The notes beneath the pieces were generated by a model that saw only the letters and a list, made by a program, of their open reading frames with translations, was not told the DNA's origin and made no database searches. Below, in pieces: positions 26,367 to 35,937 of a stretch of DNA of 64,000 nt; position 1 is the stretch's first letter; the number at the start of each line of letters is the position of its first letter. Position numbers and translations under genes: made by a program. Origin of the DNA: Chengkuizengella axinellae (GTDB taxonomy: Bacteria > Bacillota > Bacilli > Paenibacillales > KCTC-33759); contig NZ_JAVAMP010000006.1 in assembly GCF_030730905.1 (NCBI RefSeq), positions 124,001 through 188,000 on the forward strand, in the 5' to 3' direction.

Positions 26367-26663
26367 ATGGAAAACAACAACAAAAACAACAAACCATTTC
26401 AAAAAGAAAGAAGAAGTGATTTTACTGATTTAAAAACGGTGGAATCCCAGCGTAATGATCTAACCGCTGAAGAATTTCCCGAAGGTGCTTACGGTATGGA
26501 TTTATTAAGCGAATCCTTAGGAAAAAGCTCTCCATGGAGAGCAAATCAGCGACCACCCAATCGATTCACTTATGAAAATAGAGAACTTCACGCCGGACTT
26601 CCACGTCAAGACCCACCAGCACACGTTACACATGATGAAAAATCCCAAGATAGGGAAGACTAA
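26367..26663 (+). CDS. Small hydrophilic protein of unknown function
   Basis: 98 residues, with no TM segment and many Asn, Lys, Arg and Pro residues (NNNKNNKPF near the start, DPPAHVTHDEKSQDRED at the end). It looks unstructured and resembles small spore-coat or cytosolic proteins of Bacillales, but I do not recognise a family. AGGAGG with 10-base spacing supports the ATG. The ribosome site is inside the upstream hairpin, so translation may be conditional. Confidence 0.6.
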   Translation: MENNNKNNKPFQKERRSDFTDLKTVESQRNDLTAEEFPEGAYGMDLLSESLGKSSPWRANQRPPNRFTYENRELHAGLPRQDPPAHVTHDEKSQDRED

Positions 26664-26683
26664 CTTAACAGCCAATGATGATT

Positions 26684-26708
26684 GGTGCAGGTGTTTGTCA
26701 CATGCACC
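26684..26708 (+). terminator. Hairpin after the small protein gene
   Basis: GGTGCAGGTG/CACATGCACC, 9 of 10 paired, 5-nt loop, then TAGCATAATTTT. A weak candidate terminator 20 bases past the stop. Confidence 0.45.
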
Positions 26709-26751
26709 TAGCATAATTTTAATCAGCCCTCTATAGAGCAGATAGAAAATC

Positions 26752-26782
26752 GAGTTGTCAGCTTACGGAGAGCTGACATCTC
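26752..26782 (-). terminator. Terminator of ypcP
   Basis: Minus-strand hairpin GTCAGCT-N7-AGCTGAC with extended GAGAT/AACTC ends, then GATTTTC. It lies 24 bases after the ypcP stop. Confidence 0.6.
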
Positions 26783-26806
26783 CGAAAATAACCTTAGATA
26801 ATTTCC

Positions 26807-27700
26807 CTATACTGCAAACTTTCTAATAAGAGATCTAAATTCAAACTCCTCTAATTTCTGAAGCAGTTTCTCTTTGTTTATCTGATAGTTGCATTCTTCT
26901 AAATCACATTGAAATTCAATGTCAGTATGAATCGTTGCCAGATCCTTTGACAAATAGATTAATTCTTTATTTTCTATTAATCTTTCTTGCAACTTTCCTT
27001 TTACTTGTTCTATATTTGCAAACAGTTGATCTACGTTTTCGAACTCATCTATTAATTTGATCGCAGTTTTTGGTCCTACTTTTGGACATCCTGGTATATT
27101 GTCAGAAGCATCCCCCATCAAAGCTTTCATTTCAATAATTTGATATGGATAAGAGACTCCTGTTTCTTCTTTAAAGTTTTCAAGACCAATCGTTAAATAA
27201 TTACCAAACCCTTTTTTCATAAGTGTTACATTTGTTTTTTCATTAATTAATTGTAATGTATCTTTATCTCCTGTTAGTATATTTACATTTATCCCTTGTT
27301 CAGAATAATGTTTTGCTATAGAGCCGATCATATCATCTGCTTCATAACCTACCTTCCCAACACAAGGAATTTCAAACGCCTCTACTAATTCCCATAACTT
27401 GTCAAATTGTGGGATTAATTCATCAGGTGGCGCTCCTCTATTTGCTTTATAATCTGAATACATTTCATTACGAAACGTTTTTTCTCCCATATCAAAAGCA
27501 CAGATTACATGAGTAGGTTCAAATCGCTCAATAGCATCTAACATATATCTAGTAAATTGATAAATACCGTTCGTATAAAGACCTTGAGAGGTTTTCATAT
27601 AGTTTCCAGTCACTGCTGTAGCATAAAACCCTCGAAATAATAAAGCAAAACTATCAATAATTAAAATAGAATTTTCTTCTTTGCTGCTATCTCCTACCAT
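26807..27700 (-). CDS. ypcP: 5'-3' exonuclease YpcP (PolA N-terminal-like)
   Basis: 297 residues, the size of stand-alone exonucleases such as B. subtilis YpcP. It has the metal-ligand pattern of FEN/PolA-type nucleases: DSFALLFRGF, AFDMGEKTFRNEMYSDYKANR, GYEADDMIGS, GDKDTLQL, MGDASDNIPGCPKVGPKTA (helix-hairpin-helix). It removes 5' ends or RNA primers. AAAAGGAG precedes the start. It is single on its strand. Confidence 0.92.
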   Translation of the reverse strand: MVGDSSKEENSILIIDSFALLFRGFYATAVTGNYMKTSQGLYTNGIYQFTRYMLDAIERFEPTHVICAFDMGEKTFRNEMYSDYKANRGAPPDELIPQFDKLWELVEAFEIPCVGKVGYEADDMIGSIAKHYSEQGINVNILTGDKDTLQLINEKTNVTLMKKGFGNYLTIGLENFKEETGVSYPYQIIEMKALMGDASDNIPGCPKVGPKTAIKLIDEFENVDQLFANIEQVKGKLQERLIENKELIYLSKDLATIHTDIEFQCDLEECNYQINKEKLLQKLEEFEFRSLIRKFAV

Positions 27701-28156
27701 CTTATTCTCCTTTTTTTCTACTAGAATTGGTTTCTAATATTTAATAAGAATAACATAAATTCATTACATAACGGAAGGCTGAATATCCTCGGTTACTGTC
27801 TAAAAAATACCAAATGATATGATTAAATATGTAACATACAGAACTTGTTTAAGCAAATCTTAAACATCGAGAAATCAGATGAATAGACTCTACTCCACGC
27901 GTTTGGAAGATACCACCTATATAGGAGAGAATCTTTAAAAAAAAACAATTAATGGGATCAATATTCTTTTCAAGGAAGATATTGACTATTCCTATTCAAT
28001 TCTATAGTATATCTATACCGATAATTGCTTCTTTTATTTTCAAAATTAATGAAAAGGAGATGAAATAATACATAAAAAAGAATAGGAGCATGCTATCAAT
28101 CTACCAGTGGTATAAAAATACAGAACACAATAAACTTAAACAAGAGAAATCAAATC
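27701..28156. other. 456-bp intergenic stretch without an identified gene
   Basis: AT-rich, stops in all frames, no hairpin with a U run, no known riboswitch. Near 28050-28100 there are ribosome-site-like GGAG pentamers without a convincing reading frame. It may contain the ruined upstream part of the beta-lactamase-like pseudogene that follows. Confidence 0.5.
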
Positions 28157-29492
28157 ATGAGAATCATAACACCTTTGACAAAATATATAATAGTATCTTT
28201 ACTACTATTTTCATTTACTATATTTATCCTATCATCACAAATCAAAAGGTATCGATCGAAACTCCCTTTACTATAGGATCTATAAGTAAATCTTTAACAG
28301 GTTTAGGCATCATAAAGTTAATTGAAGAAGGAATGGTTAAGCTTGAAGACCCAGTCCAAGAGCATATTCCATAGTTTACTCTTAAAAACAAACAAGAATC
28401 CTCTCAAATTACAATTAAACATTTACTTTCACATACAAGCGGGATTAGTACTTATACAGGATTACTTTTAGCAGATCAAGGATCTAAAGAATTCAATGCG
28501 ATTAAGAATCAGGTAAAAAAACTTTCAAATGTTAATATAAACAGTTTACCAGGTGAAAAATATCAATATAGTGATGCAAACTATTTAATTCTAGGTGCAC
28601 TTATTGAAGAAATTACAAATCAAAAATTTTCTGAGTACATGGAACAACAAGTGTTTGCACCATTAGATATGCAGAATTCTGCAGCTGACAGTGAATCAGC
28701 ATATAGAAAAGGATATTTAACTGGTTATCAATCTTGGATAGGATTTCCTAGAAAAAGTTCAATAACATATGATGATTCTGGAGCTCCTTACGGATACATA
28801 TCTGCAAGTGCTGAAGATATGATCAAATATATCAAATTTATAAGTCAACAAAGCAGTAACAATCTGATATCTGATCAAAACATGAAATTATATTTATCAC
28901 CTCTTATTCAAACCTCTGAAAATCGGTATTATGGTTTTGGATTAAGAATAACAAATCCAGATTCTATAAACAAAATGATATGGCATTCTGGTTCAACCCC
29001 TGATTCAAGGTCAGAGATGTTTTTTATGCCAGATACTGGCTGGGGCGGAGTAATTTTAACTAATAAAAACCATTTTCTAGAGGAAGTAGCACTTGCAACC
29101 CTTAAAGAAAGTATTATGAACATATTAAATGGAGAAGAACCAGTAGCTGTAACTCCACTTACATCTATGATTCAACTGGTTTCAATAATCATTTTATGTA
29201 TATTCAATTCATTGTAATGTTCATCTATTTCCTAATAAAGTTTAGAATAGGAAAAGTTCGTAATGTGATGGGATTGCGCGTTACAGGAATAATTCTATTA
29301 CTACTGTCTATTGCTATTATTCCCTTATTAATTTATGGCGTTGGAGTTCCATGGCATGCAATTAAAGTATTTGCTGCCGATGTTGCATTACTAACTATTT
29401 TATTGGTTATTCTACTAGCAATGAACGGATTATTATTCGTGTTCATGTCCTTTAGACAAAACAACATGAAAATACCGATTGGCAAGCCTTAA
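28157..29492 (+). pseudogene. Degraded serine beta-lactamase-like (FmtA/class C type) gene
   Basis: The parts add up to a secreted, membrane-tethered serine hydrolase. A signal peptide (MRIITPLTKYIIVSLLLF, from 28157) lies in frame 2. The catalytic region with SxxK (TIGSISKSLTG) and YSDANY lies in frame 1, and so does the HSGST motif. Between them about 40 codons seem lost with a frame change. A TAG at 28372-28374 replaces the Trp expected in IPWF. After ...LYI the final TM part (FIVMFIYFL...) continues in frame 3 from about 29190. So at least one internal deletion or frameshift, one nonsense codon and one further frameshift are present. Confidence 0.85.
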
Positions 29493-29587
29493 AAAGAAGA
29501 CAAAGGGCTAGTATTAATTCAAGGATGAATTAATCAATTTTAAAATCATAAGAATTGAATACCAATATTGCGATAGAAATTCCTACA

Positions 29588-30769
29588 TTATTTACAAACA
29601 TTTTCTTTAAAAAAACGACCAATTCTCTCAACCGCTTCTATTAAAACTTTCTCTTCATGCACCAAAGCAATACGAACATACCCTTCCCCTTCTTTCCCAA
29701 AAGCATCACCTGGAATGACAACTACACCTTCAGAGAATAGTATTTCCTGGGAAATTTGTCGAGAAGTCCAACCTTGAGGGATTTTAGCCCAAATAAACAT
29801 GGATGCTTTAGGCTTTTTAACATTCCAACCTATATCACGTAAACCTTCTACCATCAAATTTCTACGATTTTCATAGACTCGAGCAACTGAATGATCGCTT
29901 TCCATATCCTCTTCCAATGCTGTAATTGCCGCTTTCTGAATAGGAAGAAACACACCATAATCAATGTTAGATTTGATCATTCTTAGAGCACTTATTACAT
30001 CAGCATGACCTACTAGGTAACCAATCCTACAACCAGCCATATTAAACGCTTTTGACATGGAATGGAATTCGACAGCAATTTCTTTAGCACCTTCTACTTC
30101 AAGTACACTGCTTGGTTTAAATCCATCAAATGCCATTTCTGAATATGCTAAATCATGAACTGCAACAATTTCATGTTTTTTCGACCATTTAATCCATTTT
30201 TCAAAAAATGATCGATCAGCTACTGCAGATATTGGATTACTAGGATAATTTAATATCATAAACTTAGCTTGTTTTAAAATATGATCAGGTATTTCATCTA
30301 ACTGAGGTAAAAAATCATGTTCCTCTTTAAGAGGAACCAAATATGGTTTAACCCCTGCTAATTCCAAACTCGCACTGTATATGGGATAACCAGGATCAGG
30401 AACTAATACGATATCACCAGGATTGCAAATGGACATTGCCAAATGAGCCAATCCATCTTGTGAACCCATAAGTGTCAGGACTTCAGATTCAGCATTCAGT
30501 TTCACATTAAAACGATAACGATACCAGTTGGATACGGCCTTTCTAAAGGCTAAACTCCCTTCAGAAGTTGGATAGCCATAATCATTTGGATTGTCAATTG
30601 CCTTATGCAATTTCTGAATCACTTTTTTCGAAGGTGGGAGATCAGGACTGCCTATTCCTAGGTCTATCACATTCACCCCTGATTCTATGACTTCTTTTTT
30701 CCACTCAGCTAATTCAGAAAATATAGCGGATCCTAAATTATTCAGCCGATTTGATCCTGTAATTCTCAT
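29588..30769 (-). CDS. Class I/II PLP aminotransferase (LL-DAP aminotransferase-like)
   Basis: 393 residues with N-terminal NVIDLGIGSPDLPPS, substrate-binding NYPSNP and PLP-lysine in SMSKAFNMAGCRIGY. The pattern of LGIGSPDLPPS...DYGYPTSEG is typical of aspartate and LL-diaminopimelate aminotransferase subgroups; the amino acceptor is not decidable here. The start at 30769 has GAGGATA 9 bases upstream; the longer frame up to 30844 has no ribosome site. It lies 78 bp from the M50 protease on the same strand, so cotranscription is possible. Confidence 0.85.
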   Translation of the reverse strand: MRITGSNRLNNLGSAIFSELAEWKKEVIESGVNVIDLGIGSPDLPPSKKVIQKLHKAIDNPNDYGYPTSEGSLAFRKAVSNWYRYRFNVKLNAESEVLTLMGSQDGLAHLAMSICNPGDIVLVPDPGYPIYSASLELAGVKPYLVPLKEEHDFLPQLDEIPDHILKQAKFMILNYPSNPISAVADRSFFEKWIKWSKKHEIVAVHDLAYSEMAFDGFKPSSVLEVEGAKEIAVEFHSMSKAFNMAGCRIGYLVGHADVISALRMIKSNIDYGVFLPIQKAAITALEEDMESDHSVARVYENRRNLMVEGLRDIGWNVKKPKASMFIWAKIPQGWTSRQISQEILFSEGVVVIPGDAFGKEGEGYVRIALVHEEKVLIEAVERIGRFFKENVCK

Positions 30770-30847
30770 ATATCTATCCTCGATTTCTCTAATTAATTGT
30801 TCAAAGAGTTCCCAAAAAATGATTATCTCGGTCTTTTTGAACATCCT

Positions 30848-31984
30848 CTATAAGTTAGATAATGTTTGTTGTCCTACTACAGAAGTCATATATAACATGT
30901 ATCCTAAAAAGACTGCTAAAGCTCCGTAAGCCAAACCATATCTCCATCTTGTTGCATTAGGCACATTATAATAATTATCTGGCTCGAATTGTTCGAGATC
31001 TATGACACAATGAATCTTTATAAATCTCCCTGACTCCTTTTGAACGGTTTCAATTTGAGAGACATCTACCTTATGAATGATTCCTTGCATTGGAAGATCT
31101 ATCGTTTGCTTTAAATCTAACTCTTCCCAAATTAATTTGAGCTTTTGTTGTCCATCCAGTATTGAGTATGTACTGAAAGTCAGCTCTTTTTTAATGATAG
31201 ATAATATATTATTGAATTGCTCTGAACCAGACGGAATTATAAAACCTTGCTGTAACAAAGTTTCAACTGGTATTTCAAGCTTAGCGCCAATCTCAAGTTT
31301 TTTACCTTTTCCTTTTCTTTTCACATACTTTTGGAATAACTCCCACGCAAATAATACCCATATAATAAAGAACAAAGGACTTCGCAAGAAATAAATGATG
31401 ACGATTAGCCCTCCGATTAAACCAACCAACCATAACCACCTAGTTACAGCTGTGGAAATCCGACCACCATCCAAAGGATGTATTGGCAGTAAATTTACCA
31501 AGTTTAATAAAAATCCTACATAGGCTATAACAAGGAGCAACTGTCCCCATTCACCACCCAGATTCAATCCTATTAAAAATGCAGCAACAGCACCTGCTGT
31601 CCCTAGAACAGGACCACCTATGGCTATATAAGCCTCCGTCACAGCATCTCTTGGATTTCTTTTCATAGAAATCAATGCTCCTAAAAAAGGAATAAAAAAC
31701 GGTGCAGATACAGGTAAACCTTTCTGCTTTGCTGCTATTACATGACCTAACTCATGAATTAATAACATCAAAACGAGTCCAACTGCAAATTCAAGAGGAA
31801 AGATCACTGCATAGGCACCTACAGAAATAAGCATAGATAATAAAGGTCCAGCAAATTTAACTGATTTTAAAACAACTAAAATATTTTTTCCTGCACCTAA
31901 TAAGAATACTCCTATTGCACCCAAAAACCACATTGGATTTTGTTTGTTTTTTTTATGGCTTCCATTCTGATTTTGAGCATCCAA
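30848..31984 (-). CDS. Site-2-type M50 membrane metalloprotease
   Basis: 378 residues. The HExxH zinc motif (HELGH) is in a TM helix near residue 85, and the third ligand motif (HPLDGGR) follows; several hydrophobic segments flank both, and another TM helix lies near the C-terminus. A cytosolic region of about 100 residues (KRKGKGKK to the C-terminal TM) contains no PDZ or CBS domain that I can see. The start is uncertain: TTG 31984 has AGGTG 8 bases upstream and lies near a GTG at 31987. SpoIVFB/RseP relatives cut anti-sigma factors, but no sigma gene neighbours this one. Confidence 0.85.
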   Translation of the reverse strand: MDAQNQNGSHKKNKQNPMWFLGAIGVFLLGAGKNILVVLKSVKFAGPLLSMLISVGAYAVIFPLEFAVGLVLMLLIHELGHVIAAKQKGLPVSAPFFIPFLGALISMKRNPRDAVTEAYIAIGGPVLGTAGAVAAFLIGLNLGGEWGQLLLVIAYVGFLLNLVNLLPIHPLDGGRISTAVTRWLWLVGLIGGLIVIIYFLRSPLFFIIWVLFAWELFQKYVKRKGKGKKLEIGAKLEIPVETLLQQGFIIPSGSEQFNNILSIIKKELTFSTYSILDGQQKLKLIWEELDLKQTIDLPMQGIIHKVDVSQIETVQKESGRFIKIHCVIDLEQFEPDNYYNVPNATRWRYGLAYGALAVFLGYMLYMTSVVGQQTLSNL

Positions 31985-32015
31985 CACTTCAACACCTACC
32001 AATCAATAATAAGAT

Positions 32016-32378
32016 TTATTTCATGCCCCATACTTCATCATATGTTTCTTCCTTAAAACCAACCGTTACTTTATCACCATCTGTTACAATGGGACGTTTA
32101 AGTAATTTCCCATTAGAAGCCAACAAATCTATTTTTTCCTCAGTAGACATAGATGGAAGTTTATCCTTTAAGCTCATTTCTTTATAAACTTGACCAGAGG
32201 TATTAAAAAACTTTTTAATATCTAATCCACTTGTTTCAATCAAATCAGAAATTTCTGAGGCTGATGGAGGTTCCTCAACTATTGGTATTAAGTGAACGTC
32301 TAAATTTTTTTCTTTAAACCATTTAATCGCTTTGCGACATGTTCCACATCTTGAATATTCATAAACTTTTAGTGACAT
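32016..32378 (-). CDS. yusI: ArsC/Spx-family protein YusI
   Basis: 120-residue thioredoxin-fold protein with CxxC (SRCGTCRKA) and the KRPI motif near the C-terminus, the size and pattern of YusI/YffB-like proteins rather than Spx, which has a different C-terminus. The family is annotated as arsenate reductase-like, but arsenate activity is not assured. AAGGAGAG precedes the ATG. It lies 31 bp from the protease gene and is divergent from the next operon. Confidence 0.85.
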   Translation of the reverse strand: MSLKVYEYSRCGTCRKAIKWFKEKNLDVHLIPIVEEPPSASEISDLIETSGLDIKKFFNTSGQVYKEMSLKDKLPSMSTEEKIDLLASNGKLLKRPIVTDGDKVTVGFKEETYDEVWGMK

Positions 32379-32561
32379 TTATATTCTCTCCTTATATATC
32401 GTTTGTACTAGAGGTTATTCATAAATTGTCAAATAAAAAAATAGTAAAGTCAAGTGCAATGAATAAAACCCCTCTTATTTTAAAATGGTATTATTTTGTT
32501 TATTTTTATATTTTTTTGTCCTATAAGAAATATTTATAATTAAAAAGGAAGGATTTTATCA

Positions 32562-32582
32562 ATGATTGTTGAAATATGTTAG
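32562..32582 (+). CDS. Possible six-codon leader peptide
   Basis: AAGGAAGG stands 9-10 bases before an ATG that opens a six-codon frame (MIVEIC) ending in TAG, 38 bp before the start of the kinase gene. It could be a translated upstream ORF or chance; there is no hairpin evidence of attenuation. Confidence 0.25.
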   Translation: MIVEIC

Positions 32583-32620
32583 TGAGTACTTTTCAAATTT
32601 TTTACAACAAAGGTGATTTT

Positions 32621-34237
32621 ATGGAGAATGAACCATACTACTTAACGGAATCAAAAAATAAATGTCGTGAACAAGGAATGGATCCAAATAAAATGCCAAA
32701 AAGCAAAACAAAATTATCAAATGAACAGCTAAAACAGAAAAAAGCAACTTATGAAGAAATATTATCTATTATGAGTTTTTATGTGATGAAAATTATTGGC
32801 CCTCTAAAAGAAAATTATATGCTGATTGTGATTACAGATGATGAAGGGTATATATTAGATATGTTTGGAGATGTGTCTTTCAAATCCATCATTAATAATA
32901 TTGGAATAACAAACGGTGTTTGTTTATGTGATAAAGAAATGGGTACAAACTCTGTGGATGTTGCATTAAACAAAAAACATCCTGTACAGATCGTTGGATC
33001 TGGACATTTTCATCATGCGCTGCACCAAACTGCATGTTATTCTGTTCCTTTTTATTTTTCAGAATCTCATTTTTTATCTGGTACTATATCCATTATGACT
33101 ACTATCGATCGACATAATCCTTATTTAATTCCCTTGCTATCATCTATCGTTGACTCTATCGAAAGAGAGCTACTCTTAAAAAAGAAAAATGATCAGCTGA
33201 ATCTTTTCCATAACATCACAATCAATACGATTAGAGATGGTGTCATTATTACAAATAAGTACGGCAGAATTACTGAAATCAATCATTTTGTTCAAGAATT
33301 GTTTAATCGCAGTAAAGAGGATTTATTAGAGAACTCGATTTTTGATTTAGATCCTTTTGGTAAGTATTTATATGATGTATTAGAAAATGAAACCATTGTA
33401 CAGGATCATAAAATTTATTTTGATTCGCAACATTGTAATACAAAAATATGTCTTTTGGATGCACTACCAATATATGATGACAATAATGAGCTTATAGGTT
33501 CATTTGCAAATATACGAGATATTACAGAAAAGTACAACTTAGAAAAACAAGTTATTTTATCAGAGAAATTTTCTGCAATAGGTAAATTAGCAGCTGGACT
33601 AGCTCATGAAATCAGAAACCCTCTAACCTCCATCATGGGATTTACACATTTATTAAAACAAAAATATACAGAAGACGAGGCAGATGAAAGATACATTAAT
33701 ATTATTTCTGATGAACTATCTTCTTTGAATGAAATGGTATCTCAATTTGTCCTGATGGCCAAACCTTCTAGTCCAGAGTTTCGTCTAGTTGATATTCAGA
33801 CATTAATTCAAGATACAGTAAAAATAATGAGAAGCCAGGCTATTTTAAAAAACATTGCTATTGAAGAGAAATTGCTTGATCATGAGGTAAATCTGCTTAT
33901 CGATTCTGCTCAAATAAAACAAGTCTTTATTAATCTCATTCAGAATGCAATTGAAGCTATGGATCAAAACGGGACGATTCAAATTATAGTTAAAGAAAAA
34001 CAAGACTCCGTTATTATAGATGTAGTAGATGAAGGAAAGGGGATTGCTGATAAGGAGATTAATCAAATCTTAAATCCCTTCTTTTCAACAAAGGATAGTG
34101 GATTAGGTCTTGGATTGTCTATTTCTTATCGTATTTTAAACAATCATAATGCAAAAATAGACGTGTTATCTAAGCTCGGAAAGGGAACCACATTTACATT
34201 AATCTTCCCTAGGAGCAGTAAAGGAGGCTCATGGTGA
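32621..34237 (+). CDS. Soluble GAF-PAS sensor histidine kinase
   Basis: 538 residues, no TM helix. An N-terminal GAF-like region (about 65-165) with EMGTNSVDVALNKKHPVQIV and ACYSVPF resembles the sensor of AcoR-type sigma-54 activators; a PAS domain (about 195-305, NTIRDGVIITNKYGRITEIN); HisKA with His329 (LAHEIRNPLTSIMGF); and HATPase with NLIQNAIEAM, DEGKGI and GLGLGLS. No response regulator is adjacent. The start follows AGGTGAT at 7 bases. The last codons overlap the start of the next gene (ATGGTGA). Confidence 0.9.
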   Translation: MENEPYYLTESKNKCREQGMDPNKMPKSKTKLSNEQLKQKKATYEEILSIMSFYVMKIIGPLKENYMLIVITDDEGYILDMFGDVSFKSIINNIGITNGVCLCDKEMGTNSVDVALNKKHPVQIVGSGHFHHALHQTACYSVPFYFSESHFLSGTISIMTTIDRHNPYLIPLLSSIVDSIERELLLKKKNDQLNLFHNITINTIRDGVIITNKYGRITEINHFVQELFNRSKEDLLENSIFDLDPFGKYLYDVLENETIVQDHKIYFDSQHCNTKICLLDALPIYDDNNELIGSFANIRDITEKYNLEKQVILSEKFSAIGKLAAGLAHEIRNPLTSIMGFTHLLKQKYTEDEADERYINIISDELSSLNEMVSQFVLMAKPSSPEFRLVDIQTLIQDTVKIMRSQAILKNIAIEEKLLDHEVNLLIDSAQIKQVFINLIQNAIEAMDQNGTIQIIVKEKQDSVIIDVVDEGKGIADKEINQILNPFFSTKDSGLGLGLSISYRILNNHNAKIDVLSKLGKGTTFTLIFPRSSKGGSW

Positions 34238-35898
34238 AAAGTATAGTATCCATTTTAGTTAGTAATCTCCGTAAAGCAGGCATTACTCACATATTTGGTA
34301 TTCCGGGGAAAGCTGTTGTTCCGCTTATATTAGAAGCAGAAGATCAAGGAATTCGTTTTGTTTTATGCAGACATGAATCTGGTGCAGGATTTGCCGCGGC
34401 AGGATATGCGTTAAGAAAAAAAACAATGGGTGTTGCAATTGGAACAAGTGGTCCAGGTGCAACAAATTTACTTACTTCAGCAGCACAGGCCAAAACATAT
34501 CATGCACCTGTACTTTTCATTACAGGACACCCATCCATGAAAAATACGGGAAAAGCACAAGGGCAAGACTCGACTGCATTTGGAACAGATGTGACTAAAA
34601 TGTTTGAACCCGTTACACTATTCAGTTCACGGATTGAGAGAGCCGATTTATTACATACTCATCTATCACACGCTGTAACTAAAGCACTGCAAGGACCAAT
34701 GGGACCTGTTCACTTGTCTATTCCCCTCGATGTTTTAACTGAAAAAATCACCCCATTTGAATTACCTGCTGTGGATCAAGCTTCACTTCTATCACCACAT
34801 ATAGATAAAGTCGTACCCCTTATCCGAAAAAGCATTCTCCCTGTTGTACTATTAGGAAAAGGAGTTCACTTAAGTAATGCTTACGATGAAATTAAACAGT
34901 TTGTTGAAATATATCAACTCCCTGTTATAACAACACCAGGGGGCAAGGGCACTCTCCCTACAGACCATCCTTTAAATTTAGGAGGATTTGGTTTGGGTGG
35001 AAGTTCACAAGCTGATGAGTACATGTTAGCAGGAATTGACTTACTCATTGTCATAGGAAGTAAGTTGTCTGATATGTCTCTTGCTGGATTTACTCCAAAG
35101 ATGCAGCCTAAACAGGTCATTCACTTTGATTATGAGGGAACATTTATGGGTAAAACAATTCAAGTCCCTACTTTAGGTATACGAGGGGACATTCGGACAA
35201 ATATAAAATACATACTTAAAGAGTCACGAATTCCCTCTAATTTTCTGAAACAAGTTCCTATGGCCGAAGTAGCAGCCTCAGTCGAACTAGAGGATCAATG
35301 TGCCCAAATGCAGACTGAACCCATTCAACAAAATGGAGTATTTATGACATCCAAAGCTGCTATCCTAGAAATGCAAAAATATATCCCCAAAAAAACGGTG
35401 TTTTTTGCAGATGATGGTAGTCATAGTTTTTATGCTATAAAACATCTTGAGCTTTCAGAGGGAAGTGCTTTTTATTTTGATGATGTTTTTGGAGCGATGG
35501 GTCATTCCATTAGTTATGCTCTTGGAGCTAAGTTGGCTGCAGCAAATGAAAATGTTGTCTGTATTACAGGTGACGGTTGTTTCATGATGCATGGAGCAGA
35601 AATTTCTGCAGCAGTAAACGAAAATGTAAACATTACATACATCGTGTTCAACAATGGATGTTTAGACATGGTGAATAAAGGGATGTCGCATCATTTAGGC
35701 AGAACAGATGGAACCGTATTTGAAACACCAGTAGATGTTAAACAGTTTGCTGAATCCCTAGGAGCAAAAGCATTTCGCTGTACAAATCTCCAAGAAGTTA
35801 AATCTGCTATTCAAGATGCACTCCATTATTTCTCCTGTTCTGTAGTTGAACTTATTGTTGATCCTAACGAAATTCCACCTACTTTAAAAAGAGGTTAA
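34231..35898 (+). CDS. Thiamine-diphosphate-dependent enzyme (acetolactate synthase-like)
   Basis: 555 residues: N-terminal TPP-binding domain with the catalytic Glu49 (CRHESGAGFAAAGYA), a middle domain, and a C-terminal TPP domain with GDGCFMMHGAEIS...NN. The overall pattern is of acetohydroxyacid synthase or related decarboxylases; the substrate cannot be told from the sequence. It starts inside the end of the kinase gene with AAAGGAGG upstream, so it is translationally coupled. A FAD-binding pattern was not checked residue by residue. Confidence 0.87.
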   Translation: MVKSIVSILVSNLRKAGITHIFGIPGKAVVPLILEAEDQGIRFVLCRHESGAGFAAAGYALRKKTMGVAIGTSGPGATNLLTSAAQAKTYHAPVLFITGHPSMKNTGKAQGQDSTAFGTDVTKMFEPVTLFSSRIERADLLHTHLSHAVTKALQGPMGPVHLSIPLDVLTEKITPFELPAVDQASLLSPHIDKVVPLIRKSILPVVLLGKGVHLSNAYDEIKQFVEIYQLPVITTPGGKGTLPTDHPLNLGGFGLGGSSQADEYMLAGIDLLIVIGSKLSDMSLAGFTPKMQPKQVIHFDYEGTFMGKTIQVPTLGIRGDIRTNIKYILKESRIPSNFLKQVPMAEVAASVELEDQCAQMQTEPIQQNGVFMTSKAAILEMQKYIPKKTVFFADDGSHSFYAIKHLELSEGSAFYFDDVFGAMGHSISYALGAKLAAANENVVCITGDGCFMMHGAEISAAVNENVNITYIVFNNGCLDMVNKGMSHHLGRTDGTVFETPVDVKQFAESLGAKAFRCTNLQEVKSAIQDALHYFSCSVVELIVDPNEIPPTLKRG

Positions 35899-35937
35899 AG
35901 CTATCAAAAAGATAATCATAAGAGGTGAAGTTAAATC

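Noticed and set aside
32380-32560. Known riboswitch ahead of the kinase operon
   Set aside because: The stretch is AT-rich and shows no conserved riboswitch core or terminator.
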